Assembly (NCBI GenBank): GCA_948567375.1
Contig: OX419756.1
Span: forward strand, 69,666,552-69,730,551
Reading direction: 5' to 3'
DNA length: 64,000 nucleotides
Source: Lunularia cruciata
Taxonomy: Eukaryota; Streptophyta; Marchantiopsida; Lunulariales; Lunulariaceae
Under the pieces are notes generated by a model. That model did not search any database and was not told where the DNA came from. It saw nothing but the letters and a program-made list of their open reading frames with translations. Shown in pieces: positions 32,090-41,719 of the stretch (positions within the stretch are counted from its first letter, which is position 1; each line of letters starts with the position of its first letter). The translations under genes and the position numbers were made by a program.

Positions 32090-33460
32090 AGAGACTTTTT
32101 TTTAGTGTTTTGCCTTTAGTATGAAGGATTTGGGTGCTCTAAAGGGACATGGTATACAGATTGAGCTGACTAGCAATACACTAGTTTTCCAATGTCCTTA
32201 TCGCTATAGTGACATGGAGAGGATATTGATTTAGAGCCGGAATAGAGACCTTTTGAGGCTAGTTTGGTAGAGATCTGACATGGAGAGTATGCATCAACTA
32301 CAATGATGCAAACCAAGAAGGATATGCATGGCAACTACACAAATAGGCAAATGTGTGGAGATTACCGTCCTATCAATTGACAAATTAGGGTTGATTGGTA
32401 TACCATGCCTACATCTGAGGAGATTTTTGATGCAATTTGGCACGCAAGGGTCTTTAGTACTTTGGATCTTCAAGCAGAATATCATGAGTTGCCGATTAAG
32501 GAGGAGGATAAGTCCAAAAAAACATTTTGGGCTATCAATCCTCACGGTAAGGATGTGTTATATTAGTGGATGTTCTTACCATTTGGGTTAAAGAATGCTC
32601 CTCTTGAGTTCTTGAGGGTCATGGATAGGATCCAAGCTGGATTGGATTTTGCTCAGTACTAAATTGATGACATTTGAGTCTATAACACTACTTTGGAGGA
32701 GGATGAGCAACAGTTGTTGGAGGTGTTTGAGAGGTTGAGATCTCATAGACTCAAATTACATCATGGGAAATGAAGGTTCTTCCATGAGCTGGTTGAGTAT
32801 TTGGGTCACACTATTTGACCCCGGAGGACTTGGTTTTCAACAGACCAAGGTGGAGGCTATTGCACGTATTCCTTGGCCTACATATGTGAGCAGAGTGCAA
32901 GCATTCCTTGGGTTGGTGAACTTCTATTGCCGCTAGGTTAGAGGATTTAGTGCCATTGCCAAGGCCTTGACAAAACTGTCCAAACTTACATAAGAGTGGT
33001 GTTGGGGAGATGAGCAGAGAGAGCTTTTGTAGAGCTCAAGGAGAGGTTGACATCTTCTCTCTTTTGAGGAGACCAATCAGAGGATGAACATTTCAGGTTC
33101 ATACTAATTGGAGTATGTTGGGGCTTGGAGCAGTGCTCACCCATCATGATGATGAGGGGAAGGAGTTTATGGTTACCTATGCTAGTTGCTCCAACAATTG
33201 AGCGGAGTTGAAGTATAGTTCATATGAGAGAGAGTGCTTGGCGGTAGTTTGGGCAATAACACATTTCCGATGTTACCCCTTCACTCTCATCATTGATCAT
33301 TAGCCGTTGAAGTGGTTGATGGAGTCCAACAAGCTTTCAAGGAAGCTTGCATGATGGGCTCTGATTTTATAGGAGTATGATTTCACAGTTTTTCATAGAC
33401 CAAGAATGGTGAACTTTGATGCAGATGGGTTGAATAAAAACCCATGTCCCCACTTGCAGG
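32090..33460 (+). pseudogene. Ele-4 reverse transcriptase and RNase H
   Basis: Fragments in order: L-K-G-H-G-I-Q-I-E-L (RT entry, about 32140), C-G-D-Y-R-P-type fingers around 32360, the box-A region with T-L-D-L near 32460 (in shifted frames), P-F-G-L-K-N-A-P at about 32580, and I-D-D flanked on both sides by stops near 32663. The thumb A-F-L-G-L-V-N-F-Y follows at about 32905, then RNase H with A-V-L-T-H, A-V-V-W-A-I-T-H-F-R and the D-H-x-P-L-K-W-L-M motif near 33300. No frame exceeds about 90 codons. Confidence 0.82.
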
Positions 33461-34552
33461 ATCAGACCAGAGCACTTTGGCATGGTGAGACCAATGAGGA
33501 GATGGTGCTAGGTTGGCATGCATCTGCCTTTGTGTGTACATTTTATGAGGCTTGGGTGGTATCTAACTCAACGCATACAGGAGGAGTTATTGAGGTCATA
33601 GATCCAAAGAGTGAAGATGTTGGTATAGTTCAGTGACATTTATGGTGACATCTTAGTGATGTTCTATCTTTGCATTGGTGTTGTGGGTGGCACAGTTGGG
33701 GCCAAGGAGAAAGATCTTATTCTTCAGCAAGCTAGATGGTTCAGATTGGAGGGCATACACCTTTTGCGTGTATGGGAGGATGGTAGAGTGAGAGTAGTAC
33801 CATTTCCATTTCAAAGACTACAGTTGGTCTGTCATGCTCATGAGGAGCTAGGGCATTTTGGAGTAAAGCATACATATAGCTTACTCCATAGTCATTGTTG
33901 GTGGTCCGGTATGCAGATTGAGGTACAACAATTTCTTACTAGATATGTGGTTTGTGATCGTGTTAAAGCATCATTCAACACTTTTATGCCATAGTTACAC
34001 CCATTACCTATCATGGGATTGGGTTACCATTAGAGTTTGGACTTTGCTGGACCTTTACCGCTGACTGTGAGACATCATCGGTATGTTTTGATGATGGTGG
34101 AGGACTTCTCCAAGTGGATTGAGCTGGTTGCACTTCTTGACAAGTCTAGTGAAGGGACGGCTTACTCATTCCTAGATCAAGTTTTTAGTCATTTTGGTGC
34201 ACCGGCTGAGGTTTTGATTGATCAAAGTGTAGAGTTCTGGGGGGAGTTTCAGGTCTTATGTGACAAGGCTTTGATTGATAGTCGTATTACATCCCAAGAT
34301 CACCTTAAAGCAGATGGCTTAGGAGAGAGAGTGGTTCAAATAGTGAAGACAGGATTGCAAAAGTATGGTTTTTAGAGAGGCTACTTGGGAGATTCAGATC
34401 TCCAATTACCTTGGTTGGCCATGGGCTACCGGTTCAATTGGCAAGCATCCTTAGCATCCTTCTCTCCTTAATTTCTACTCTATGGACGAGATCCAAATTT
34501 ACTTGCAGCCATTCGTCAAGATGATATTGTTGTCTTGGACTTGGATGATCTA
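33406..34552 (+). pseudogene. Ele-4 integrase (zinc domain and core)
   Basis: 33656-33994 includes the integrase zinc domain: H-E-E-L-G-H-F-G-V-K-H and Y-V-V-C-D-R, the first Cys of the pair now Tyr. 34037-34375 is the catalytic core: M-D-F-A-G-P, V-L-I-D-Q-S-V-E-F and A-D-G-L-G-E-R give the D, D, E residues. Past a stop, L-Y-G-R-D-P and D-D-I-V-V-L-D-L-D-D-L lead to 34552, where Ele-6 has inserted. The rest of the C-terminal region is at 40256-40785. Confidence 0.85.
34548..34552. repeat. Ele-6 target site duplication, left
   Basis: ATCTA immediately left of the Ele-6 3' LTR; the identical five bases lie at 40256-40260. Confidence 0.92.
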
Positions 34553-34976
34553 TGTAAAAGACCAAGACCAAGGAGAGAAATAGGAGAATGGAAACTCACA
34601 TTGGGACACCTAAATGAGAAAAAACTTTGAATGCCTAGCATGACTTTGGCTTTGGTATATATAGGTAGCATACAAGGCCCTTAAGAAGCTTCTCAAGGAG
34701 CTTTCTTGAGCCACTTTATTAGAGTGCAAGTCAAGTTAACTAGGAAGGTTCACAAGAAGCTTCCTTCTAGAAGAAGTCTACTTGGCATGCAAGCTAAGCT
34801 AGTTAGAAGCTTCTAGAAGCTTCCTTCAAGAAGCTACCTGGTTGGAGCATAAGTTAACTAGTCGGGAAGCTTCCCGAGAAGCTTCCTAGATGCTTTTGGA
34901 ATATTCTAGGCTAATTTGGCTTATTCTCTACTTTGTTAGCCTTACTAACTACGTCGCTAAATTCCATATTGTTACA
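34553..34976 (-). repeat. Ele-6 3' LTR
   Basis: 424 bp, plus-strand TGTAAAAGACC...ATTGTTACA. It is rich in GAAGCTTC units. A TATA-like box for the minus strand lies at 34654-34664. On the inner side, plus-strand TATTCTCCCACCGC (34977-34990) is the complement of the polypurine tract GCGGTGGGAGAATA. Confidence 0.92.
34805..34824. promoter_or_regulatory. Heat-shock-element-like array in the Ele-6 3' LTR
   Basis: Bases read GAA-gc-TTC-ta-GAA-gc-TTC (34806-34823): four alternating GAA/TTC units at the 5-bp period that defines a heat-shock factor site. Three units survive at the same place in the 5' LTR (40100-40112) and in the Ele-1 LTR (4104-4116). Further GAAGCTTC pairs occur in each LTR. Known: heat-shock factors bind nGAAnnTTCnnGAAn. 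Inferred: heat-responsive transcription. Confidence 0.65.
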
Positions 34977-35008
34977 TATTCTCCCACCGCTAGTTGGTGA
35001 TGTACTCA

Positions 35009-36485
35009 TCACAATTGAAGCTTCAAACTCCAAGATGGCCGCTTGTGCACTCTAGAGGTGAGAAAGAGGTTCCCATGTGGCATCATGAAGGGGATACCCT
35101 TTCCAAAGGACCTTGTACTCCGAATGTTGATGGTGTACTTGTTGGATGTGGAAACATACAAGGATACGATCAACTTTGTACTCCTCATGATCATTGATAG
35201 GGATAGGGGAAGGAGGAGGTTGGACTCAAGAGGAGAAAGAAGAGGGGTTCGGAACAAAGGGTTTCAACTTGGAAATATGAAAGATAGGATGGATTTGCAT
35301 ATGACAAGGCAGGTCGATAAGCAACAACAGAGACAGTTTGGGTGACATCAAAAGGTCCTATCCAATTAAGGGCAAGTTTACAAACTTAGGTATCAAGTAG
35401 GAGGGGTAGATAACTAGAGGATAACATAACTTTTTCATTGACTTCAAAGGTGAGATCACGACAATGGTGGTCCGCATATTTTTTTTGACGATTTTGAGCA
35501 ACAAGGAGGTGAGATTTGGCTTGTTGGAGAGATTCAAATATGGTGGTCAAGAAGGTTGAAGTATGAGAGACTTGAGATGGAGGAGGAGCAAGAAGAGAAT
35601 CTAGGACAAGCGGATCTTGGCCAGAATTGAGAAAGAAAGGAGAGAATCCGGTGCTTGCATGTTTAGAATTGTTGTATGCAAACTCCGCAGCTGCAAGACA
35701 TTCATCCCAATTGGTAGGAGAGAATCCGGTGCTTGCCTATTTAGAATTGTTGTATGCAAACTCTGCAATTGCAAGACATTCATCCCAATTGGTATGGTGA
35801 ATGTTGACAAAGACATAAAGCATATCTTCCAAGGTGCAATTTGCACGTTTAGGTTGTCCATCAGTTTGAGGATGATAGGCTATGGAAAAAGCAAGCTTGG
35901 TGTCAAGTATCTAGAACAAGGCTTGCCAAAACTTTCCGGTGAAGTAAGGATTATGGTCGGAGACGAGTACACATGGCATCCCATGATGTTTGAATACATT
36001 ATTGAAGTAGAGTTGCACCAAGGTTGGAGCATCCACAATATCAACTATCGGTGCCAAATAAATTTGCTTACTAAGCTTATCCACAAACAACACAATTGAT
36101 GTGTGATCTTGTTGTGTCTTGGGCAAGGAGGTGATGAGATCTAAGCTCACATGTTACCTACAAGTAGTTGGAATAGGAAGTGGCTAAAGAGTCCACTCGG
36201 CTTCTGGTTACTGGCCTTGTTGCGTTGACAACTCTCACACGATCAAAAAAACTCCCAAACATCTTGTGTCATGTTGGGCCACCACCATTTGCATTAGAGG
36301 CTACCCAAGGTCTTATCCACTCCCATGTGACCAACTATTAGTAAATCATGGGCTTGTTGAAGGCACATAAGTCGGAGATCATCTTTGGTTGGAACATAGA
36401 TCCGGTCCGCCTGGAATAGAAGGCCTTCCTTCAAGAAGAAGTTATTGTACTCCTTGTTGCTTGTTGTCAGACAACCATGTACCAT
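35009..36485 (-). pseudogene. Ele-6 integrase
   Basis: 36294-36485 is the N-terminal zinc-domain side (C-L-Q-Q-A-H-D-x2-I-V-G-H). 35911-36150 has the core: S-L-D-L-I-T-S-L-P-K, F-V-D-K-L-S-K, V-L-V-S-D-H-N-P-Y-F-T-G-K-F-W, where R-D-P-R is expected in related elements. 35639-35794 encodes, in frame, the same 26 residues twice (E-C-L-A...A-Y-N-N-S-K) through a 78-bp tandem duplication. The C-terminal region to 35009 is fragmented. Confidence 0.82.
35639..35794. repeat. 78-bp tandem duplication in Ele-6 integrase
   Basis: Units 35639-35716 and 35717-35794 both start GGAGAGAATCCGGTGCTTGC and end CCCAATTGGTA, with a few substitutions between them. 78 is a multiple of three, so the integrase frame is kept. 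Confidence 0.92.
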
Positions 36486-36723
36486 TTGGAAGAAGGGATC
36501 TTGTTGTAGAGCTTACCAAAACTTGTTATGGATCTTGGGGTCAATTGAAACCATCAAAATTGCCACCGTAATGAGAGGAAGAGACTTCAAAATCAAGTCG
36601 TCGTGATAGAGCATCAAGGATGACATGGAACCAACCTGGTTTGTACTCAATTTTGATGTCAAAAAATTGGAGTTGCTCTTCTTACCAATGATTTTGACAC
36701 TTTATGTATTCCAAGTGTAAGGT

Positions 36724-37877
36724 CTACAACAATGGCTTATGATTAGTTTGCATGACCACTTGTTTCCCCAAAAGGTAATGCCTCCATACCTTGGTGGCAT
36801 ATACCATTGCAAGTTGTTCATGATCTTGAGTAGAGTAATTTCTTTCAGCTGTATTTAGTTGGTGAGACACAAAGGCAATGGGATGTAGTCCATCTGGGAA
36901 TTCATGTTGCAACACAACTCCAATTGCAAAGTTAAAAGCATCAAAATCAACCACACAAGGTAGTTGAGATCATATGGTTGAAGAATGGGTCTTACAGATA
37001 CCATATGCTTTAACTTATGGAATGCTTCTTCATGCTTGGTGGTCCACTTGAAACTCAAGTTCTTTCCCAAGAGTTCAATCAATGGTGTAGCTACATGAGC
37101 ATAATAGTGGATGAACCGTCGGTAAAAACTGGCCAATCCATTGAATGCCCATACTTTTGTAGTTTCCTTTGGGGTAGGCCAATCAGAAATGGCATTGATC
37201 TTCTCTTCTTCCATCTTGATCCCCTCTGATGAAATCTTATGACCCAAGAAGGTAATCTCCTTTTGCCAAAAGGTACACTTTGACTTCTTGTAGTAAATTT
37301 CATTATTGTAGTTGTCTTAGGACTTCTCACACATGATTCATGTGTTCTTCCTTTGTCTTGCTATAGATTAAGATATTATCAAAGAACAATCCTACGGACC
37401 GATCCAATAGTCCCTCAACACCCAATGCATCTGATCCATGAAGACTATTGGAGCATTAGTGAGTCCAAAAGGTAGAACTCTCCACTCGAAATGCCCATAC
37501 TTTGTGCAAAAGGCAATCTTTTTCACATCTTCTCTCTCAATAAGAATTTGCCAATAGTTGCTACAAAGATCCAATTTAGAAAAGTAGCATGCTCCATTTA
37601 GTTAATCAAGTAGGTCATCAATCCGAGGCAAAGGATATGCATTCTTCACAGTTTGCTTATTGAGCCCACGGTAATCAATATAAAAATGAAGTCTTCCATC
37701 CTTCTTTGGAAAAAATAGTAGCGGTGCCCCCCAAGGAGAGGTACTATGTAATATGAAATCCTTCTCCAACAACTCTCTTAGTGTTGTTCGCAACTCCTCC
37801 AACTTCTTTGGTGAGAGTTGATAGATCAGTCTACTCATTGGAGTACTCCTTGGCAATAACTTGATCTTGAAGTGCAT
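36724..37877 (-). pseudogene. Ele-6 reverse transcriptase and RNase H
   Basis: 37602-37877 (RT fingers, [15 protein letters not shown]), 37392-37574 (palm, D-L-C-S-N-Y-W-Q-I and V-L-P-F-G-L-T-N-A-P), then the catalytic box at 37375-37386 reads F-F-D-N: the second Asp is Asn, so polymerase activity is lost. 36855-37247 and 36724-36954 cover thumb and RNase H (S-F-Y-R-R-F-I, F-D-A-F-N-F-A-I-G, Y-S-T-Q-D-H-E-Q-L-A). RNase H also has substitutions in place of the usual first D-A-S. Confidence 0.85.
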
Positions 37878-38299
37878 ACCTAGATAGGAGAGTAATCCTT
37901 TGACAAATCATCCAGAAACACATGCACAAACTCTTGAACTATCTGATCAACCATTGTTTGATGAGGCTCTTGGCCCTCCTTGGATTATTCTTGCGCAATC
38001 GGCTTGATCCACATCGCAAATACAGACTTATCTTCCTCCAAAGCTTGCTCTATAGCTGCTTTACTAACAAACTTCCCTTCTAGGGACTCATCTCTCTTCC
38101 AAGCTTACTCCATGGTTGCCTTCCTAGCAAACTTCCCATCTTGGGTCTCATCTCCCTTCTTGATTTACTCTATGGCTACCTTCTCAAAAAACTTCTCATC
38201 TTGGGAGTGACTATTCTTAGGTGTCTTACTCAAAGTTCCCTAACAACCTAATCGGAAATTCATACCTTAGTGTTGTACTTGAATTTGTTGTTGGGTCCA

Positions 38300-38643
38300 A
38301 TCAAATTGAACCTTATGACATTCAAGCCAAGGTAGACCCAAAATGATATCATAGTGTAGAGGTGCCACTAGAAACCTTATACACTCCAAATTCTCCTTCT
38401 CAATCTTGAAGGTAACAGGATGTGAGGTGCGGAATGCAAAACCCTTTTACCATCCGCCATCATCAAACTACTTCCAAACACTAGCTTGATAGGAATACCC
38501 AATTTCTTTGCTACTTGCATGGACATGCAGTTCTCTGAATTTCCAAAATCAACCAAAATCCTACAACCCCAGTTAGATATCATACCTTGCAAGTGAAGCA
38601 AACTTGCATAAGTCAAGCCTTCAATCCCATTGAAACTAATCAA
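38300..38643 (-). pseudogene. Ele-6 protease
   Basis: 38377-38643 contains I-L-V-D-F-G-N-S-E-N-C, a retropepsin loop in which the usual D-S-G is D-F-G (also in Ele-1, so a family trait or an old shared change). A frameshift near 38430 separates it from the following L-E-C-I-R-F-x-V-A-P-L part. Confidence 0.65.
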
Positions 38644-38659
38644 GCTCCTAGTAGGCGGC

Positions 38660-39600
38660 TCAAAATCTCCTATTGGGATTCCTTGTTTTTGTGATCATTT
38701 TGTTCCACAATCTCCATCTGGGCAACTTGTCAAAGTCACTCATTCCTAAGTGGGCATTCAACAATGCAATGTCTAACTTGGTGACAATAAAAACAACCTC
38801 CATTTTGTTGCAATCTTTCTCTATCAGTTGTACCAAGTGGTCTCTCTTGGATAGCATCAATCTCCATTGGTGCTGGTTCTTCCACCCGTGCATAGTGTAC
38901 TGGTAGGCCTTGTGTAGGTCAAGGGCAAGACCAAGTTGTTGCAACCAAGAAATCAAAGCGCTCAGCCAATTGCATGGCTTCTTCTATGTTTTGTGGTTCT
39001 CACATGGTCACCTCTAATTTGGTTTGTGATTTCAATCCCCACACAAATTGATCCCAAACTTCACCTTCTTGTATATCCGGAATCTGCATAATGTTGTTTT
39101 GAAATTGTGTGATGTAGCTCCTTATTGAGCCAACTTGCTTCAACTCTGCTAATTTATCTCATGCGGCACAGGTGGTATTTATAGTTTGAAATCGACCCAA
39201 TATTGCATCCTTGAACTCTGCCCATGTTAAAATTGGTGCAACAATTTGTCGTTCAACTCACTCCACTTGAAATTGTCACCAAAGTTTTTCCACACCATCT
39301 AATTGGCTAGAGGCCAAGAGAATCTATTTTTGTTCATCTTGGAGATTGGTGGCTTCAAAGTAAAGTTCACAGTCAAACACGAAATTCTCCACTGTTCCTA
39401 GAAGATTCTTGTCTTCAAACACCGTGGGTTTTGGAAATCGAATGTTATCTTCTCCATCTTGAATTGGCACTCTGTCTATATGTTCTTGTCATTGTTGATC
39501 TCGGTCGTACATCAATCGAGTTAGGTGCTCAATTTGTTGTTGCATCACAAGGATGAAGTCCGGTATTGTTGCCATAGCTAATACTCTATTCCACTACTCT
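38660..39600 (-). pseudogene. Ele-6 gag
   Basis: Gag homologous to Ele-1 2660-3840. The nucleocapsid knuckle, on the minus strand at about 38760-38800, is a complete C-F-Y-C-H-Q-V-R-H-C-I-V-E-C. The N-terminal part near 39330-39560 matches the Gln/Glu-rich start seen in Ele-1. Several stops and shifts in between. Confidence 0.7.
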
Positions 39601-39825
39601 CTCTTTATCTAATTGATCAACACATAGATGCAACATGTCCACCGTTCTCCATAAGTTACAACCTAAAGTATCAAGGGTTCCTCAGACACGGTGATGATAT
39701 GTAGAAAATCTTGCCCAAAGCGCAAGGTGATGAACTATGTGAAATGATGCTTGGATAATATCTAGACATGAAAATCCCAATGGTTTGGCGGAAGTGGATT
39801 TGGTGGTCCATAAATTCCATCCATC

Positions 39826-39845
39826 CCATTCCTACTCTGATACCA
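39826..39845 (-). promoter_or_regulatory. Ele-6 primer binding site
   Basis: On the minus strand, one base after the LTR, TGGTATCAGAGTAGG matches the initiator-Met tRNA 3' end complement (TGGTATCAGAGC) over its first 11 bases. Confidence 0.88.
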
Positions 39846-39846
39846 A

Positions 39847-40255
39847 TGTAAAAGACCAAGACCAAGGAGAGAAATAGGAAAATAGAAACTCACATTGGGA
39901 CACCTAAATGAGAGAAAACTCCAAATGCCTAGCATGACTTTGGCTTTGCTATTTATAGGTAGCATACAAGGCCCTTGAGAAGCTTCTCAAGAAGTTTCCT
40001 TGAGCCACTTTCTTAGAGTGCAAGCCTAGTTGACTAGGAAGCTTCGCAAGAAGCTTGCTTCTAGAAGCCGCCTACTTGGCATGCAAGCTAAGCTAATTAG
40101 AAGCTTCTAGAAGCTACCTGCTTGGAGCGCAAATTAACTAATTGGAAGCTGCCCAAGAAGCTTCATAGATGCTTTTGGAATATTCTAGACTAACTTGGCT
40201 TATTCTCTACATTGTTAGCCTTACTAACTACGTCGCTAAACTCCATATTGTTACA
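39847..40255 (-). repeat. Ele-6 5' LTR
   Basis: 409 bp, same ends as the left copy. The minus-strand TATAAAT box is at 39951-39957; the GAA/TTC array is upstream of it at 40099-40113. Transcription of the element would start from this LTR. Confidence 0.92.
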
Positions 40256-40260
40256 ATCTA
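40256..40260. repeat. Ele-6 target site duplication, right
   Basis: ATCTA immediately right of the Ele-6 5' LTR, matching 34548-34552. Ele-4 reading continues from here. Confidence 0.92.
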
Positions 40261-40644
40261 GCTATATGGGTGAGCGCATGTTCTCAATGGGTAGAGATCT
40301 TTTGGAGAGTGATGTTGATGGTCTTTGAGAACTTGGCAATTGCAGAGCATAGGGATACCTTACGTTATGCTACTATTCAAGGAGGAGGTTATAGATCCTC
40401 AATCCATTGATTTCATCCAAGTGACTATGTATATCTACAACAGACAGAACCGACAACACTTGTTGTTTCAATAGGCCATACTATCTTGAGAGTGCATGAG
40501 GTTTTGCCATCTAGAGTCCTTGTGTTAGAAGGACGTGATGGTGTTGTTTGAAAGGATCATGTGCACAATTGTGCACCATGCCATCTCCTAAACATTGATG
40601 ATACTATGGACCCAAGCTTGGCACTTGTACGTGCATGTTTGAGG

Positions 40645-40779
40645 TGTATGTTATGTGGCTCTTCTAGTGGAACTACTACTATGTTAGTGCGTGATAGCTA
40701 TTTGAGAAGATGCCATATGGCATGTTTGACTCCTCCCCTCACGGTGGTTCCTCAAGGATAGTGGTTATGTCCTCGATAT
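40645..40779 (+). pseudogene. PHD-finger-like module at the end of Ele-4 integrase
   Basis: In the frame of 40561: C-M-L-C, then eleven residues, then R-D-S-Y where C-D-x-C is expected, four residues, H-M-A-C, then L-T-P-P-L-T-V-V-P-Q-G, a stop, W-L-C-P-R-Y. This is the PHD pattern C-x2-C...M-L-x-C-D-x-C-x4-H-x2-C-L-x-P-P-L-x2-x-P-x-G-x-W-x-C-P-x-C. Three metal Cys positions are Arg (CGT), Tyr (TAT) and Tyr (TAT), each one transition from TGT; the stop lies before the conserved Trp. Known: PHD fingers read histone H3 tails. Inferred: target-site choice during integration. Dead in this copy. Confidence 0.78.
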
Positions 40780-40961
40780 ACTTGACCTATAGCTAGTTCA
40801 TTCTTTATATGGTATAGATTGCAGACAAACTACTAAAATAAGGCTCCATAGCACCCGACCTCTTGATGTTTGCTCATCATAGGGTATACCATATACTTGG
40901 AGTAGATGGCTATCTATAGTAAGAGGAACCTAACCGCCAGCTAGGGGTGCAATTATGGTAG

Positions 40962-41060
40962 TTTAGAGTTTATGTCTGACTTATGTGTGAGTTTTGCTTC
41001 TATAGTGTATGATGTTGGCAATGATGTATGTTGTGTAGCGATGTATATATGCACAATAGT
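40962..41060 (+). repeat. Direct repeat X, upstream of the Ele-4 3' LTR
   Basis: It shares long stretches such as GACTTATGTGTGAG, TGCTTCTATAGTGTATGAT and GATGTATATATGCA with 41500-41600. Confidence 0.85.
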
Positions 41061-41493
41061 TGTCATGCCATTTGTAGTGTCGTATCTAGATTGCTCAAAC
41101 ATTAGAGTTCTAGTGACAGTAGTTAGAGGTATTTTGGTAGATGCTCATAGACTACTTCACAACGGTCAGATTTTGTGTTTAGAGTACTGACTTCATGGTG
41201 GGGCCCACCATCACTTGCACCATCCACACCATTGAGTGTGCCGTCAATGGGACCGTTGGGATGAGATCAAGGTCAAAATCAGGAGTATACCCTGGAAGTG
41301 CAACTCCAAAGAGCTCACTTCTCTGATGTTGAGCCTTCGAGTTCTTGGCTAGAGTGGACAGAAAGCCGGCAAGCATTACGTGGAATCTCTTAGCAAGAGT
41401 GGGTGTGGCTTGACTGTTATTAGTGAACTATTTTTGGTAAGTTGTTGATGATCAAATCAAGTATTGATCTGAGTTGTAAACAATCTGATTATT
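41061..41493 (+). repeat. Ele-4 3' LTR
   Basis: TGTCATGCCATTTGTAG...CTGATTATT, aligned with 19156-19598 and 43664-44115. The terminal ACA of the other copies is ATT here. It is flanked on both sides by related 100-bp sequences (40962-41060 and 41500-41600), so the exact element end is uncertain. Confidence 0.72.
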
Positions 41494-41499
41494 GTGACA

Positions 41500-41600
41500 C
41501 TTTAGAGTGTATGTATGACTTATGTGTGAGTTGTGCTTCTATAGTGTATGATATTGTGAGTGATGTATGTTGTGAAGTGATGTATATATGCATGACACAG
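41500..41600 (+). repeat. Direct repeat X', downstream of the Ele-4 3' LTR
   Basis: A copy of 40962-41060 placed between the LTR and the resumed Ele-3 integrase. It ends GCATGACA. Neither 5' LTR of the family is followed by it. Confidence 0.85.
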
Positions 41601-41719
41601 AAACAAAGATGTGATATTCAATGAGTGTCTCCTTTACAAAAATAGAAACACTCAAGATTTTGATTGTGTAGATAAGTAGAGCAAAGAAAACAATCAGGTG
41701 GAGCTATAGGAGATAACAG

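Larger units (their letters stand above)
27700..34552 (+). mobile_element. Ele-4 segment 2: Ty3/gypsy gag, protease, DNA methyltransferase, RT, RNase H, integrase
   Basis: It continues the Ele-4 leader after Ele-5. Order is leader (27700-28380), gag, two zinc knuckles, protease remnant, a C5-cytosine methyltransferase domain, RT, RNase H, and integrase up to 34552 where Ele-6 is inserted; it resumes at 40256. Gag and protease match Ele-7 (43664-48256), so they are one family. All frames are broken by stops and shifts. The extra domains set this element apart from ordinary gypsy elements. Confidence 0.88.
34553..40255 (-). mobile_element. Ele-6: complete-ended Ty3/gypsy element nested in Ele-4 integrase
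   Basis: 5703 bp with two LTRs and exact 5-bp target duplications, ATCTA, at 34548-34552 and 40256-40260. Removing it joins the Ele-4 integrase reading across the site. Minus-strand order: LTR, tRNA-Met primer site, gag, protease, RT, RNase H, integrase, polypurine tract, LTR. Same family as Ele-1. All coding parts have stops or shifts. The LTRs differ by several per cent plus a 14-bp indel by eye, so the insertion is not recent. Confidence 0.95.
40256..41060 (+). mobile_element. Ele-4 segment 3: integrase C-terminus with PHD-like finger, 3' region
   Basis: It continues Ele-4 from the Ele-6 insertion. S-Y-M-G-E-R-M-F-S-M-G-R-D-L follows the L-D-L-D-D-L before the break. The integrase tail (V-L-E-G-R-D-G-V-V and K-D-H-V-H-N, an SH3-like end) leads directly into a cysteine-rich module at 40645-40779. 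The 3' region has no further ORF. Its last 100 bp (40962-41060) recur after the 3' LTR. Confidence 0.8.
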
